Source: Unio delphinus (taxonomy: Eukaryota; Mollusca; Bivalvia; Unionida; Unionidae). Taken from it: a stretch of 64,000 bases of DNA. A model generated the notes under the pieces. It did not search any database and had not been told where the DNA came from. It saw only the letters and a program-made list of their open reading frames with translations. Position numbers and translations under genes: made by a program. Location of the stretch: positions 9,202,001-9,266,000 of the forward strand of contig JAQISU010000069.1 in the NCBI GenBank assembly GCA_029339505.1. The letters run 5' to 3'. Position 1 is the stretch's first letter. Each line of letters starts with the position of its first letter. Positions 51,843-64,000 of the stretch are shown one piece after another.

Positions 51843-52311
51843 ACAAATAAGACTTCAGATTAACTCAAAATAAAATGTTTATGCCCAAATTTGAACACTA
51901 CCATACCCAAGAAACCTATTAATCAAATAATACGTTCTTTATGGTAAAGTGATTTTCAATGTGCGTTCAGTTGTGAAAAAAATTGAAAACTCTTTTTAAA
52001 ATTATGTAATGAAGCTACAGTCTTCAGTTCCAATATACCATGACATTTTACTGACATTGGTAAGTTTGTTGAAACAATATAATTTGTTTATACTTAATAA
52101 AAATGATCAACACCAATCAAATACGTACGAACGTTTAGAATAGGATGCGAATACCAATGCACAATATTTAATACAGAGTGCCAGTAAACATAAGATACAT
52201 TTCCACAACATTCAAGAAAATAGTTAGCCAACTAGACAAACTACGTAAACTAATGTGTTCTGGAAATCGTTGGATTATTCGCGTCATGCAAAGGAAAATA
52301 TTTTTTAAAGC

Positions 52312-53828
52312 CATCATAACACAGCATATTCAGAGATATTGATGCAATAATTCACAAAAGGTAGTCAAGTTTCTTTGAGCACTTTTTTGTATCGTTCTTA
52401 ATAATAAACATAACAACAACACCAATACATAATTCGCTATTTTAAATATCGTACGATTCAATTACTATTAATACTATTACTGATAATAACAGCAACATAA
52501 ATATTTATTTAATTAAATAAAAATTTTTTGCACATAAACTAAAATGATATATCTCTGATCAAAATGGAATCGCTTCTCGCCCACCCAACCCCATCCGCAA
52601 AAAAAAATAGCCATTTGGATGAATGGTACCTAAAAAAATATGAAACTGCAATAGCTGTTATAATGGTTGAGTTGACAACACCTAAACCTCTACCTAGCAC
52701 TAGATGGTTAAACTTACAATGCATATTCCACTATGTCAAAGACATTGTGGTGATAATAGTGAGTTTGTGGAAACAATTAGGAAGTTTTTTTGCTGAAGGG
52801 TACATCTTCTATACTGATATAATACATGGGATGAATTTGAACGAAATACCAACAAAAAATACTATATTTACAAGAAAGAACCAGCAATTTTAAGACACAA
52901 TAACTTTATAAAAGAGAAAATATTAAGCGTACTTGAAATATTACTTAAGCAATTGCTTTTCTGTCAGTCTTTGACTTATTCGCGGTATTACAAAGTAATA
53001 CATTTTATCAACAAATTATGAAACAAAATTCTACTTTGCCGCCACGTTTCCATACGTACCTCGTATCAACAATGTGGTTAAAGTAGCCTAAATATATATG
53101 TATTATTGAAAATAATTACTTTGCGACAAACTCAATGGTCTTGGACATAATAGTATTTTCTATTTGATATATGAAATACTCAACACAGGATTTTAATATC
53201 ATTATTTCCTGATAAGATTGACATGCGTCTAGCAGCGTACATTTTCTAAAATTCCGGAATGGAAAACAATACCCAGTACCAACTAGTATGATGGACCAAT
53301 TTGTCATTATAGTACGGTTATTAGACTCGATTGAAAGGTGGTATAGCTGAGAATATGATTATTAATATAAATCAAAATTAAATGATAAGAAGTTTGTATT
53401 GACTCATTTTTTACCGCATTACCACATCACACGTGTTATCCATGACGGTTTGTGGTACTCGACTCTCATTTTTTCTAGGGTTATTGTTATTATTAAGAAT
53501 AACTTTTTTTTAAAGCTGGTGATATTTACTTTTGTGTCCAAAGTTCTGTAACTAGTGCCATAATCCAAATTGTTGCTAAGAGTAAGCTTTTCTAAGAAAT
53601 ATAAAGAAGACATATATTATTGGAAGCATTAACAAAGACGTATATCTTTATTTAAAAGCATGTGTTTTTTTCTTCTTATGTTACATTACAGAATTTAAAA
53701 TAGCGAATTATGTATTGGTGTTGTTGTTATGTTTATTATTAAGAACGATACAAAAAAGTGCTCAAAGAAACTTGACTACCTTTTGTGAATTATTGCATCA
53801 ATATCTCTGAATATGCTGTGTTATGATG
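52312..53828. mobile_element. 1.5-kb unit with perfect 136-bp terminal inverted repeats
   Basis: 52312-52447 (CATCATAACACAGCATATTC to CGCTATTTTAAAT) is the exact reverse complement of 53693-53828 by my reading. The inner 1.25 kb has no recognisable transposase; an open frame at 52564-52893 is unfamiliar. This fits a non-autonomous DNA transposon or an inverted duplication. No clear target duplication is visible. Confidence 0.6.
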
Positions 53829-55398
53829 CTTGTCTTTTTGATGAAACTCTGATAGGATTATAGTACAGGTATTAATACAAAATTACTTTGGGTAACTCTT
53901 CAAACGTACTTACGCCTAGTGGACAAATGATTAGTTATACAATCTCAACACAAACATAATAATCGAAACTGCAGGTACTCGGTTAATAATATCCAAATAA
54001 ATGAGGATTTTTGAGAGTTTCCAAGATTATATATTCACATAATATAATATAGTGAAAATCAATAATTTGCACAGTGAACGTTGTTCAGTTTTAGAAAGTG
54101 TTATGTGTAAAAACAATAAAACCCAATATATGCCTAGCCATATATATCCAGCTACTACCATTTAAAATCATTTGGAGTCAAAGGAACAAGTAAAATGCTT
54201 AAATGCGTCTTCATTGGCATGTATTGCTTTATATTATTATCAGCATGAATCTTCACGTCGAAGAACCTTTTAAAGACGACATACGCTAACACGCTGGCAT
54301 TAAGGCCATGTTTACATGTAATATTATTTTGTTATTAAAGTCGTCATCTTGATAATTTTAAGAGCGCAATGTCGTTGGTATAATTGGGTATATATCTCAT
54401 AATGCAGTTTACTCAGAAAATGCATTTGAATTCAATCTTACAAACAAATCATACTATTTTATAATTGTTGGTCTAATGAATAATGTTGGTCGTTTTTAAA
54501 TATAACAGCGATCACTTGCTAAACACAACAAACACAGCCATAACGAACACGTCATATCTTATGTTAGGTTTATATGTAGATAGCAGTACCGTCTCAAAAC
54601 GTCATCTTCTAGAAACTGTACCAATTAACTTACTTATTATGTCTGTGTTTGTTCAACCACATATAAGAAATTGTTGCCTTAAGATATGAAAGTGATGTTG
54701 AAACCTGAGATTACTTGTTCGTATTTGTACATCTGTATTACGGAATATCAAAATATTAAAGAATATATTGCAACAAAGTTAAACAACTAAAGTGTCTTAA
54801 ACTGGGAAATGCTACACAGACGGACGGATCAGATCTGGTATCTGCAAGTTTTGTGCCCCTTTATCTGTAATACCCTAAAGAAATCTTAACGTTTTTTAGC
54901 AAACCATGAGTTAATAATATCGGGAAATGATAATGTAACGGCAATGGCAATAACAAAATGTAACAGAAAAAATTACAGAAAATAATTATTCATTGAAGCT
55001 CAAGTTATATAAGTTTCTAAAAATATAGTTTTAGAAATGTTACATTCTGTTTAATGTAACATCCTGGCGTCTTAAATATCCATACCCAGCGCAATTGTTC
55101 TCAATACAAAAAAAATAACTTCTTGTTAACCATTGTAGTTGAAAATGTTCCAAAACTTGACGAATGTCAGCTGATATTGTTCTTAAACGCGTGATGATGC
55201 TAAAGATAAATAAACAATGTCTATCGCAATTAATTTACAAATACTATGTAATGACGATTGGTCTTTATAGAATGTTTATACTCATCTAATGCTATAATTT
55301 AATGAGTTATTGAAAAAACATGAATCAAACTATTGAAACATTGTCTTCATTTCAACACCAGATTCCCAAGTAGTAAAAATGAAAACTTCTTGCACTTG
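53829..55398. other. Non-coding stretch
   Basis: AT-rich; no supported gene or repeat. Confidence 0.5.
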
Positions 55399-55568
55399 CA
55401 TACATACATGCATGCATGCATGCATTCATACATACATACATACATACATACATACATGCATGCATCCATGCATGCGTACATACATACATACATACATACA
55501 TACATACATACATACATACATACATACATACATACATACATACATACATACGTACATACATACATACT
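55399..55568. repeat. (CATA)n microsatellite with CATG variants
   Basis: CATA repeats with early CATGCATG interruptions, then perfect CATA to about 55550. Confidence 0.95.
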
Positions 55569-56223
55569 TACAAGTTAATCTTTAGCCTTATGTATTAACC
55601 ATTGCATCTGTGTTGCTATGCGTTTTCATTTATGACTTTCTCTCTATTTACTGATCCTGAAAAAACATTGACTATTTTGTAATCCGATAACCTTTAGTTT
55701 AATATCAAACGGTAGCTTTCTTGCACTGATGTTCAAATCCATAATTTATGGAGTACTCGTTGCATTTAATAAGTAATTCAATAAAGCGGGACTTTAAACG
55801 CCTTGAATAGAAATATATCATTTGATATTGCGTGATCAAAAATAAGTAGATTCATATATGGTCAACAATACCCATGATAAATAAAGGTAATGAACTTGTC
55901 AGTTCATAGGTTGTTGCCAATATTGTTCTGCTCATTGTAACGTAATGATTATCATATATGTGAAAACAACTGATACGTTTCAAAACGTAACTTTTGCGAT
56001 TTTGATTTACATTTACAATACTAAATACATAACATATCTGCCTGTTCTTGGTGAAAGTTTATGTAAGAAAACGAAATGACACAAACGCTTCGATGCATGT
56101 TACACCAAATAACTGTTATACAGCCAAAACACGTTATATATAAATGTAGTCAAGATTTACCAATTCTGGGTCACTGAGAACAAAATTGATGCTTAAAACT
56201 GTTGGCGCTCAGATATTAAAGGC

Positions 56224-56257
<34 letters not shown>

Positions 56258-58300
56258 ATCCTGATTGATAGCCCTAAATAATGGCGTATTTTAAACGCAA
56301 AAACGCCACATTTTAAGTACGCCCGGTCGGGAAATCTAATATATCCACGTTTGATCTGCAAGAGTGACACTAACGTACTCCGAAAGGAATTTTTAAGAAA
56401 TTATCCCTCGTAAGTCATTTTGTCCTGTAAGAAAGGTCGACACACCCAATTTGGGCGGTAGAAGGGGTACACACTTAAAGCACAAGGTATTTGCGCCAAT
56501 CACAAGTGAATTTGTTAATAAGAAAATAATTAATTGATTGAACTTAACTGCTTTCATTTGCATAAATATATTATAACTGTGATGCGTTCATTTATCTTAA
56601 AAATCATCTTCCATATTTAAGTGTGATGAAACTTTTAAATTTGTCGTAAATGTACTGTAATTAGGTTATTTTTCAGATTTGATTGAATACTTTATTTGAT
56701 TGGTTACAAAACTCTTTTTGAAGTCACTGATATTAGACGAGTTTGCATCTAGGAAAAATGCTACATGCTTATTAACTGAAACAAGCATTTAATGAAGTTA
56801 GAGTTAATGTATGGGAAAGACTTGACTGTGTTTATTTGCTGATATTAACGTTGTTACGTCTTGTAACTTACTTCATTCGTTCATTTGTGTAATTAAAAGG
56901 AGAATTGAACTGTTAAATCTCCTGTAGAATTAATGCGAGTCATTGTTAAATTAGCGACGAGGAAAGATATTAATTTATGACAATGTTTTTTCATGGTCTG
57001 CTACATTTAGTCTATAATATATGTTGAGTTCCAATAGGACGATACATGACATAACGAAGGGGATTAATGATCTTTTCCCAGTAGGATATCAGATGGAAGA
57101 CTTATGTCGATGATGTATTTATTTTACTAGGGGAATATGTCACTCGGTTTTTATTACGTTGTAGGGTTAGAATCCAATCCATATCAAAAGGGGGGTATTT
57201 GCCGACAACAGTTGGTGTCTGGTTATGGTAGCCGTTCATTAATCGTCGTAGCGAACTTGAAAGACCTTGATACACCTACACAAAATGTAACGTTCTATTA
57301 TTAATGTTTCCAGATATTGTAAGTATATCATTGGTTATATGTCATGTCTACTGACAATCGAGTTAAAATTACAACGTAGGATTTTGCATAGGGTATTTGT
57401 AGTTACATGACTAAGCAGATCTCGCAACCTGCATAGTAGTGACATTAAGCGTCCAACAGTCACGTGATAAACAAATTTCCTAATGTGTTGTAATAATAAT
57501 TTGACAAAATTAATTAATTTCACGTGTTGTTTGTAGATAAATGCAATACACACATAAGTCTAAACATAGTTATTCTGGGAACAATGACCAGATATATGTC
57601 GGTATCGCAGCAAAGTGTCTATACTAATCTTCATCTACTTGCAGATGGGAAACTTGGTAAATGTTTTTCTAATAAAACTTGGACTTTCCCTCACATTGCT
57701 TATTTACCTTTGTGTTCCGCTGCGACAGAGAATGAATATATCTGTAAACTCTGCAAGAGATTAGATATAGACAGATCCAAGCATATGTTTCTGTCTGGTT
57801 TCGTAATAGAGATTGTTCGAAGTTGGTTCATGTAAACAAATAAGAACCCTATTATTCCGACAAATGAAAGGCAAATGTGAAAGTTGTTCACTCTTGCTAA
57901 GCAGGAAGTCTTTCTCGGAGTGCAGTTTTTCGGCAGCGCAGGAGTCCCTCATGTCGCTGCCTGTTTTCTTTCGGCTTTTAGTTGTTTCTCCTTACTCTCT
58001 AAAGTTTTTCAAGCGGCGGTGTATTTAAACCACGGGGTCCTTCCATTTCAGCCTCCGTTTAATTTTGCTTCATTGAAATTTCTACTTCCAAAGGCATGCT
58101 GGTTCAGTAAGTCATTATTGCGAACTTTTCCACCTTGCAACAATGTATCCACTTTAAAACAATCACAATCAAATTTTTTATGAATTTATGCTGCGTGCTC
58201 ATTGCAAAAAGGTGAAGCTATTTCTACAGGTGCTGATGACTTTAATTTATTTAGAAATGAATTTGAGAGAGTCATTTTAAACGTCAGTTCTACCGAACTT
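55569..58300. other. Non-coding stretch
   Basis: Only a small TA array at about 56226-56255. Short open frames at 57524-58183 resemble nothing I know. Confidence 0.5.
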
Positions 58301-58301
58301 A

Positions 58302-58303
58302 GT

Positions 58304-58378
<75 letters not shown>
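58302..58378. repeat. (TA)n microsatellite
   Basis: TA repeats followed by a T11 run. Confidence 0.95.
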
Positions 58379-58386
<8 letters not shown>

Positions 58387-58404
58387 TTTTCCATGTTGCA
58401 TCGT

Positions 58405-59345
58405 TAAGTGGACCATCCTAATTTTGCAGCATTAGGCAGACCAAAAAGTATGTTCATAATTATTCAAAATATGCAAATATCCAGAACGTTTTTAACAAGT
58501 AAACATCTTTTATATCTTATGTATAACATGGTTTCAATGTCCCAGCCAGGCAATAATAAAAATGTACCAGATATACTGTTATTGACCTTAAATTGCATAT
58601 GTTTATTATCAACATTATGGAGACCAGTGCTTAAAGTCAAGCATAAAGAAGACCACGATATATATATATAAATATACAAGTTGGTTACTTGAACATATCA
58701 TTAGAGATTGTTTATTGCTTTGTATAAATATTGAGAAACATTTTGGCCTGACTAATGCTGCAAATTTAGGATGCTCCACTTAAAGCTCTAATTAATCGTA
58801 TATATGTTTAAATGCTAGCTTAATAAAACCCTTAGTATATATATATGCTAAACTGCCTATTTCGGGAGACTTTAATCTGAAGATGTCAGTTGTAAAAATG
58901 ATAGAAATGTTTGTTACTTCAACAAATATTTGGTAGATAGTTCAGTGCTTTTGTATACTTATTAAGATATGCTTTGGTCTGCCTAATGCTGCAAATTTAG
59001 AATAGTCTACTTAAAGATGCTTTTAGAAGTTTATATTCATAGCTTCTAGCTTAATGAAGACCGTTGTATATATATAAATATCTATGCCAAACTGCATCAT
59101 TTTGGAGACAATACACCGAAGATTTAATATGTAAAAAGCATATAAATGTTGGTTCATGTAAGAATCGTTGGATATATGTTGATGCTTTGTATAATTAAAA
59201 AGACATATTTTGGTCTAACTTATGCTGTAACTAAGGATGATCCACTTAAACATATATGCTAATATTCTATTATATTCTAGCAAAACAAAATATACAATGA
59301 TTAATATGTATACCAAAATGCATCATTTGGGAGATCTTAAAACAG
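58405..59345. repeat. Degenerate satellite, about 235-240 bp unit
   Basis: The word GGTCTGCCTAATGCTGCAAA, followed by TTTAGGAT and TCCACTTAA, recurs at about 58745, 58975 and 59213, and inverted at about 58405-58445. Other words (AAACTGCATCATTTTGGGAGA, TTGTATA) keep the same order, so this is a tandem array with one inverted copy. Confidence 0.65.
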
Positions 59346-59772
59346 AAACGAAATAGTTTCCAAATGTCTTATCCCCCTTAAATTAACTATGAATTTATTT
59401 AGAACAAAAATACACCCACCCACCCCTCCCAGATTGGCTCAAAGTTTATGTCTTAATGTTTTCCATACACAATCACAACGGAAAGGATATGGACCCAGAA
59501 GCAGGATATTTCTTGATAGTTAGTTACCTCTACAACATAGTATGCATCGGCCTCATGCCATTTGTATTTACTTTGGGAGTTGACTTTATTTGGATATGCC
59601 TCTCCCAACGTCATATAGTAGTGACTATGTAAACCACGTGAATTAATATTACAAAGTCCTGGATACTTTAAGGTGACATATATATTCCCCCTTAAAGCGA
59701 GAGACGTGTAGAGAGTATCCAGGGTGTCGTCCGGAACCCACACCTAACTGGCAAACATAAACCTGTACAAAT

Positions 59773-59823
<51 letters not shown>

Positions 59824-59843
59824 CATACACACAAACACACACG
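59773..59843. repeat. (CA)n microsatellite
   Basis: ACAC repeats with a few AAAC interruptions. Confidence 0.95.
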
Positions 59844-60204
59844 TAGTTACTTGACATTTGATCACGGTTTTATAATTGCTTATCTTTATGATGTATTATG
59901 CGCATGTAGAGTTAAAAGACATAGCAAATGAATATCCTTACTTAAGTCATTTGCCAATTTGAAATTTCAAAAGTGACTGGAAGACACACAAACTAAAACA
60001 AAGATAGTCATGAACTTCACGCTGGGTGATGGCTAGGGAGAGTGGTGTTCATTAAAACATTTGGACTGGTATTAGCACCATTGGTTATATACCTAAGCCT
60101 TTAAAAGATTGTTTATTTGTTTGATTGCGATTTTTAACGTAGCTTTAACAATTTTTTCAGTCATATCGCTACGATGTCTGCAGTGAGGAAGTTTATATTG
60201 ATGT

Positions 60205-60434
60205 CTAGCACTGTGACATCATGCCGCAGACATGGAGCATGATGTCTCACCCAGTCACATTATCCTGACACCAGGCCGACCAGTCCTAACACTAACCTCT
60301 TTATGCTGAGCGTCAAGCGAGGCAGCTGTTAGTATCATGTTTGTAAGTCTTTGGTGTGATTCGGCCGGGGATCGAACCGACGACATCCCGCTACCAGGGC
60401 GGACGCTCTAACAACTAGGCCACAGGAGCGGTCC
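60205..60434 (-). mobile_element. tRNA-derived SINE
   Basis: On the minus strand the head (60434 down to about 60362) has a box A-like TGGCCTAGTTGTTAGAG (60406-60422) and box B GGTTCGATCCC (60368-60378). The body follows, with the plus-strand words GCTGAGCGTCAAGCGAGGCAGCTG and CTCACCCAGTCACATTATCCTG seen in SINEs that I associate with molluscs. It is a retroposon moved by LINE machinery. Confidence 0.7.
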
Positions 60435-60834
60435 TTTAAAAGAGACCTCCTTCATAACAACAGTTAGTTCCCTTTTCCAAACGAGTGATCACAGACTATA
60501 TAATGCGACTATGCAAACGATCAGCACCAATACCACAGCCAATGATTAGTATTTAACATCATTGATGTAAGTGGTCATGCATTTAGTATAAACAACACTG
60601 AAATGCATAAAATACAATAATAAAATAGATATGTGGGTCAACAGATTTTCATGCAAACCAAACACAACACAGTTTAACACCTTTAATGTATATTTTATTT
60701 ATACTGTGTGCTCAACTTTTATCAATGATTGTGGATTATGACCTTTGCGTACTTGACATTGGTACATAAATTGCGAGTTTTCAAAACGATATTACTATAC
60801 TTGAGTTTCAAGGTCAATCCTTGCTTTCAACATA

Positions 60835-61325
<491 letters not shown>

Positions 61326-64000
61326 ATTATATAGAATACTTGTTGATAAGGAAAAAGTATTTGAATAAAAAACAGTATTTTCAACATTGGTTTCAATCGC
61401 TGGATATCTTAGACTGCGAAAACAAGTTACAGTTTATCAAATTATATTATATAATTAACACTTGAATGGTAATTAGCTTTTAGTAAATACATTTGCCGTG
61501 ATTGCCTAAAATGTTGAATAAATTAGAAATTAAAAGGTAAAACTAAAGTGAGATCATGACACTTCCACTGTATCTGAATCCTGTGAAAGACATTGTGCTG
61601 ACCATAAATGGAGTTTCCTAATTAAATTATGAAGTACTTACACGGAAACTTGATTTGCATTGATAGGTAGGTAGACATTGTGCGTGATGCAAATACAAAG
61701 ATTCGATATGGTCATAAATGGCCAGTAAACATTAAACGTACTTACTCAACAAATGATATCATGTTTAGATGACTGGAACAAGGAAGTACATGCTCGTACC
61801 ATATTTAGCTGTCCTTCCAAGTACTTAAGATATATATAACGTGTTTTTAAAATACGTTATTGCTTAAGGCTATATCACGCAAGAACATAAAGCATATGGC
61901 CACATCTGGCCATTACCTGTGCAGACACGATAGTTGTCAAACATGTGAATAAAGTAGCATAATTATATCAACAATAATGTTCTTGCAAATTAAACAATTT
62001 TGGACACAACACATACTTTTTATGTGTAGAATCAAAACTATATTAAGAAAGATGTTAATATAAATAATTCCTGACACGGTAACTCGGAAAGTTCCGATAA
62101 TTAGTTGCTCATGAAAATACAGAAATCAACATAAACCTCAGTGAGCTTTCATCTAATTATTACACTTTAAATCGTATAGCAGGAACGTGCTGTATTATTG
62201 ATACATTATGCTGTCTAGAGATAAATATTGACTGTAAGTTCATATTAATTTAATATATATTAATGAAGTGCCACCAAAACGATCGGAAGATGCTTTTATG
62301 TCAGCAGCTGCTGGACAGTTGATATAAGTATTTTCAACATTGTAAACAATAACAACGATTAGCACTGATAACACCGATATATCATGACTAAAATAATAAA
62401 AAATGAATATCGGCTTCACGTTGACAACATGTATATACTCTAATTGAAAATATCAAAGGAAATATTGAAGATATGGAGACAAGAGCCTTGTTGTTGATAT
62501 AATTGTATTCATTTTCCATAATGCATTTTACACAAAAAATTAAATATGTATTTGAGTTTAAATCAATAAGTAATTGATTTCAATAACATTAGTATTCAGC
62601 GTTCGTACGGTTTGAAGATGAAACAATGCAATTACGCCGGAATAGCTAACTTGATGACCCCAACAGGTGTCCTAATACTCTCGTTGGAACGGGTGTAAAA
62701 GTAAAACACTGATTATGTAATTACTATTAAAATTTGACTGAAATGTATATTAAATTATACATATATATTGGGTTTTAAAAATAATTAAATTGGAACCTCA
62801 ATTTCTATAAAGCAGACATGTGATAACAGCAGAAAAACATCATCACAAAAGCAGATTTTACACAAATTATTTATAATGAGACTAACTTATAAATCCTTAA
62901 AATCATATTAAATAAACAAACAATGCTAGCAATAATACCCCCACTGAGACAGCAGACGGTTTATACAGGACACCTGGGTGGTCGTAGAGGCGCCACGGAT
63001 GACTTTGCGATAATCTCTCGCCCTTTGCGTTCTGATGTTTACTGCTCTTTGGGACTTTGTGAAGTAAATGCCTGTTCAGTCTTTTCTCTCCTCCACGGTG
63101 TATCTTTTATCGATAATAATGACTTGTTTTAACTTGTTGCTTTTTCCCCAACGACGTTGATAGTCATGTTTAGCATGTCATCTACTTCTTTGGTGAAAGC
63201 TACGAAAGGCTATGTTTTTAACCTGGTTGACCATGAATCTTACAAACATCCGCTCATTAATGTAGACATTCTTGTTGTGGTGTTTACCCTCTGTACTGTG
63301 CTACATATATCTTCTAGATGGTTTTTGGGGGCAATGTGTGCTCGTTGAAACGTTTTTATTGATAGCTTTGAAGTCCGGCAGCTTCAGTCTTTTATATATG
63401 GTCCTTTCATTAACGAATGAATAACAGATTACTATCTAGACTGCCTGTACATTGTCACCAATCATAATGATCCAGTCTAGTTTGAATATCTAGAACAACT
63501 TTTCTGGGCATCTAGTAAATAGGGTTTGAAGCTGGCCCTAGAACGCATCCACGTTTCATCTTTATGGTTATATGATGTTTCATAAATAGTTTGATAGTGA
63601 TATTGATAGGAGATAAGCTCAAGCCGTTGGTAGTATTCATGTTAGACACTGTTAAGACTATTATATTCTGACAATCTAGGGTGCATTTGCAGTAGTAAAA
63701 AGAATTACATTTTCTTAACTCACTACTATACATTAGCAGTAATAAAACAAGAAATGAAACGTTTTTAAAATCCAACATTTGTCCAAAATGTTCGATTTAG
63801 CCTGAACGTCTTTTTACAAAATCAGATTTGGCAAGCACGTTAGCGTACGTGCCACATTTCAAACACGTGATTGAAGGAACATACATATAAGCATAATGTT
63901 CCAAATTAATTTGAGAGACAATGTCAATGACTATATGTTCTAACCGTAATGATACCTGACAGTAACTATGATGTTGAATTTTAATTGTAATATTTGTATG
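61326..64000. other. Non-coding stretch to window end
   Basis: AT-rich. Short open frames at 62923-63132, 63157-63348 and 63512-63778 (minus) carry no domain I recognise. Confidence 0.5.

Noticed and set aside
57524..58183. Possible host exons
   Set aside because: Overlapping short frames in several phases with no recognisable domain or splice pattern.
60362..60434. A functional tRNA gene on the minus strand
   Set aside because: Boxes A and B are present, but the acceptor stem does not close convincingly and a SINE body follows directly.
63512..63778. Retroelement-like KRGCVLGP word on the minus strand
   Set aside because: A single short word without other reverse-transcriptase motifs or open frame nearby.

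Overview
The window is eukaryotic, AT-rich, repeat-laden DNA from an animal genome. Long TA, CATA, TAA and GATA microsatellites, a CR1/L2-type LINE, a MULE transposon and a tRNA-derived SINE all point that way. The SINE body resembles families I know from molluscs, so a marine invertebrate, perhaps a mollusc, is my best guess at low to moderate confidence. No ordinary host gene is convincingly intact.

Roughly 39 of the 64 kb is Polinton/Maverick (adintovirus-like) DNA in four copies. Copy A (about 1005-8859) and copy B (8860-18262) keep only the structural, right-hand half; they abut as if A had inserted into B. Copy C (20349-36099) is full length at 15,751 bp, with 228-bp terminal inverted repeats that differ at one base and a TCTCA target duplication. 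C sits inside a repetitive zinc-finger/transposase-like gene whose two halves flank it (20257-20348 and 36105-37664). Copy D (about 41163-47368) is an old relic of the left-hand replication half, broken by a TA array and a LINE.

In copy C the left half carries an A32-type packaging ATPase (minus strand), a zinc ribbon plus phospholipase A2 frame, a retroviral-type DDE integrase, and a minus-strand block encoding a repeat domain, a B-family DNA polymerase, an SF1 helicase and an HNH domain. The right half, all on the plus strand, runs: Cys-rich protein, NUMOD4/HNH endonuclease-like protein, two proteins of unknown function, a pVI-like protein, double-jelly-roll major capsid, pX-like core protein, adenain-like protease, spike/fibre-like coiled coil, two-helix membrane protein, and penton-like minor capsid. 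This is a self-synthesising, virus-like element: integrase and polymerase for the genome, ATPase, protease and capsid proteins for a particle, PLA2 and membrane-active proteins plausibly for entry.

Every copy is damaged. The clearest single-base nonsense changes are all G to T at GAA, GAG or GGA codons, and six clear frameshifts sit in runs of six to eight A (or T). A stop codon lies at the same aligned place between polymerase motifs A and C in both C and D. Short palindromes, above all ACGCTAGCGT, are scattered through genes and spacers and differ in presence between copies, like mobile palindromic units.

From 37.7 to 64 kb the rest is non-coding: a degenerate cysteine-rich fragment (40.0 kb), a MULE (47.5-49.7 kb), microsatellites, a perfect 136-bp inverted repeat pair 1.2 kb apart (52.3/53.7 kb), a degenerate satellite (58.4-59.3 kb) and a SINE (60.2-60.4 kb).
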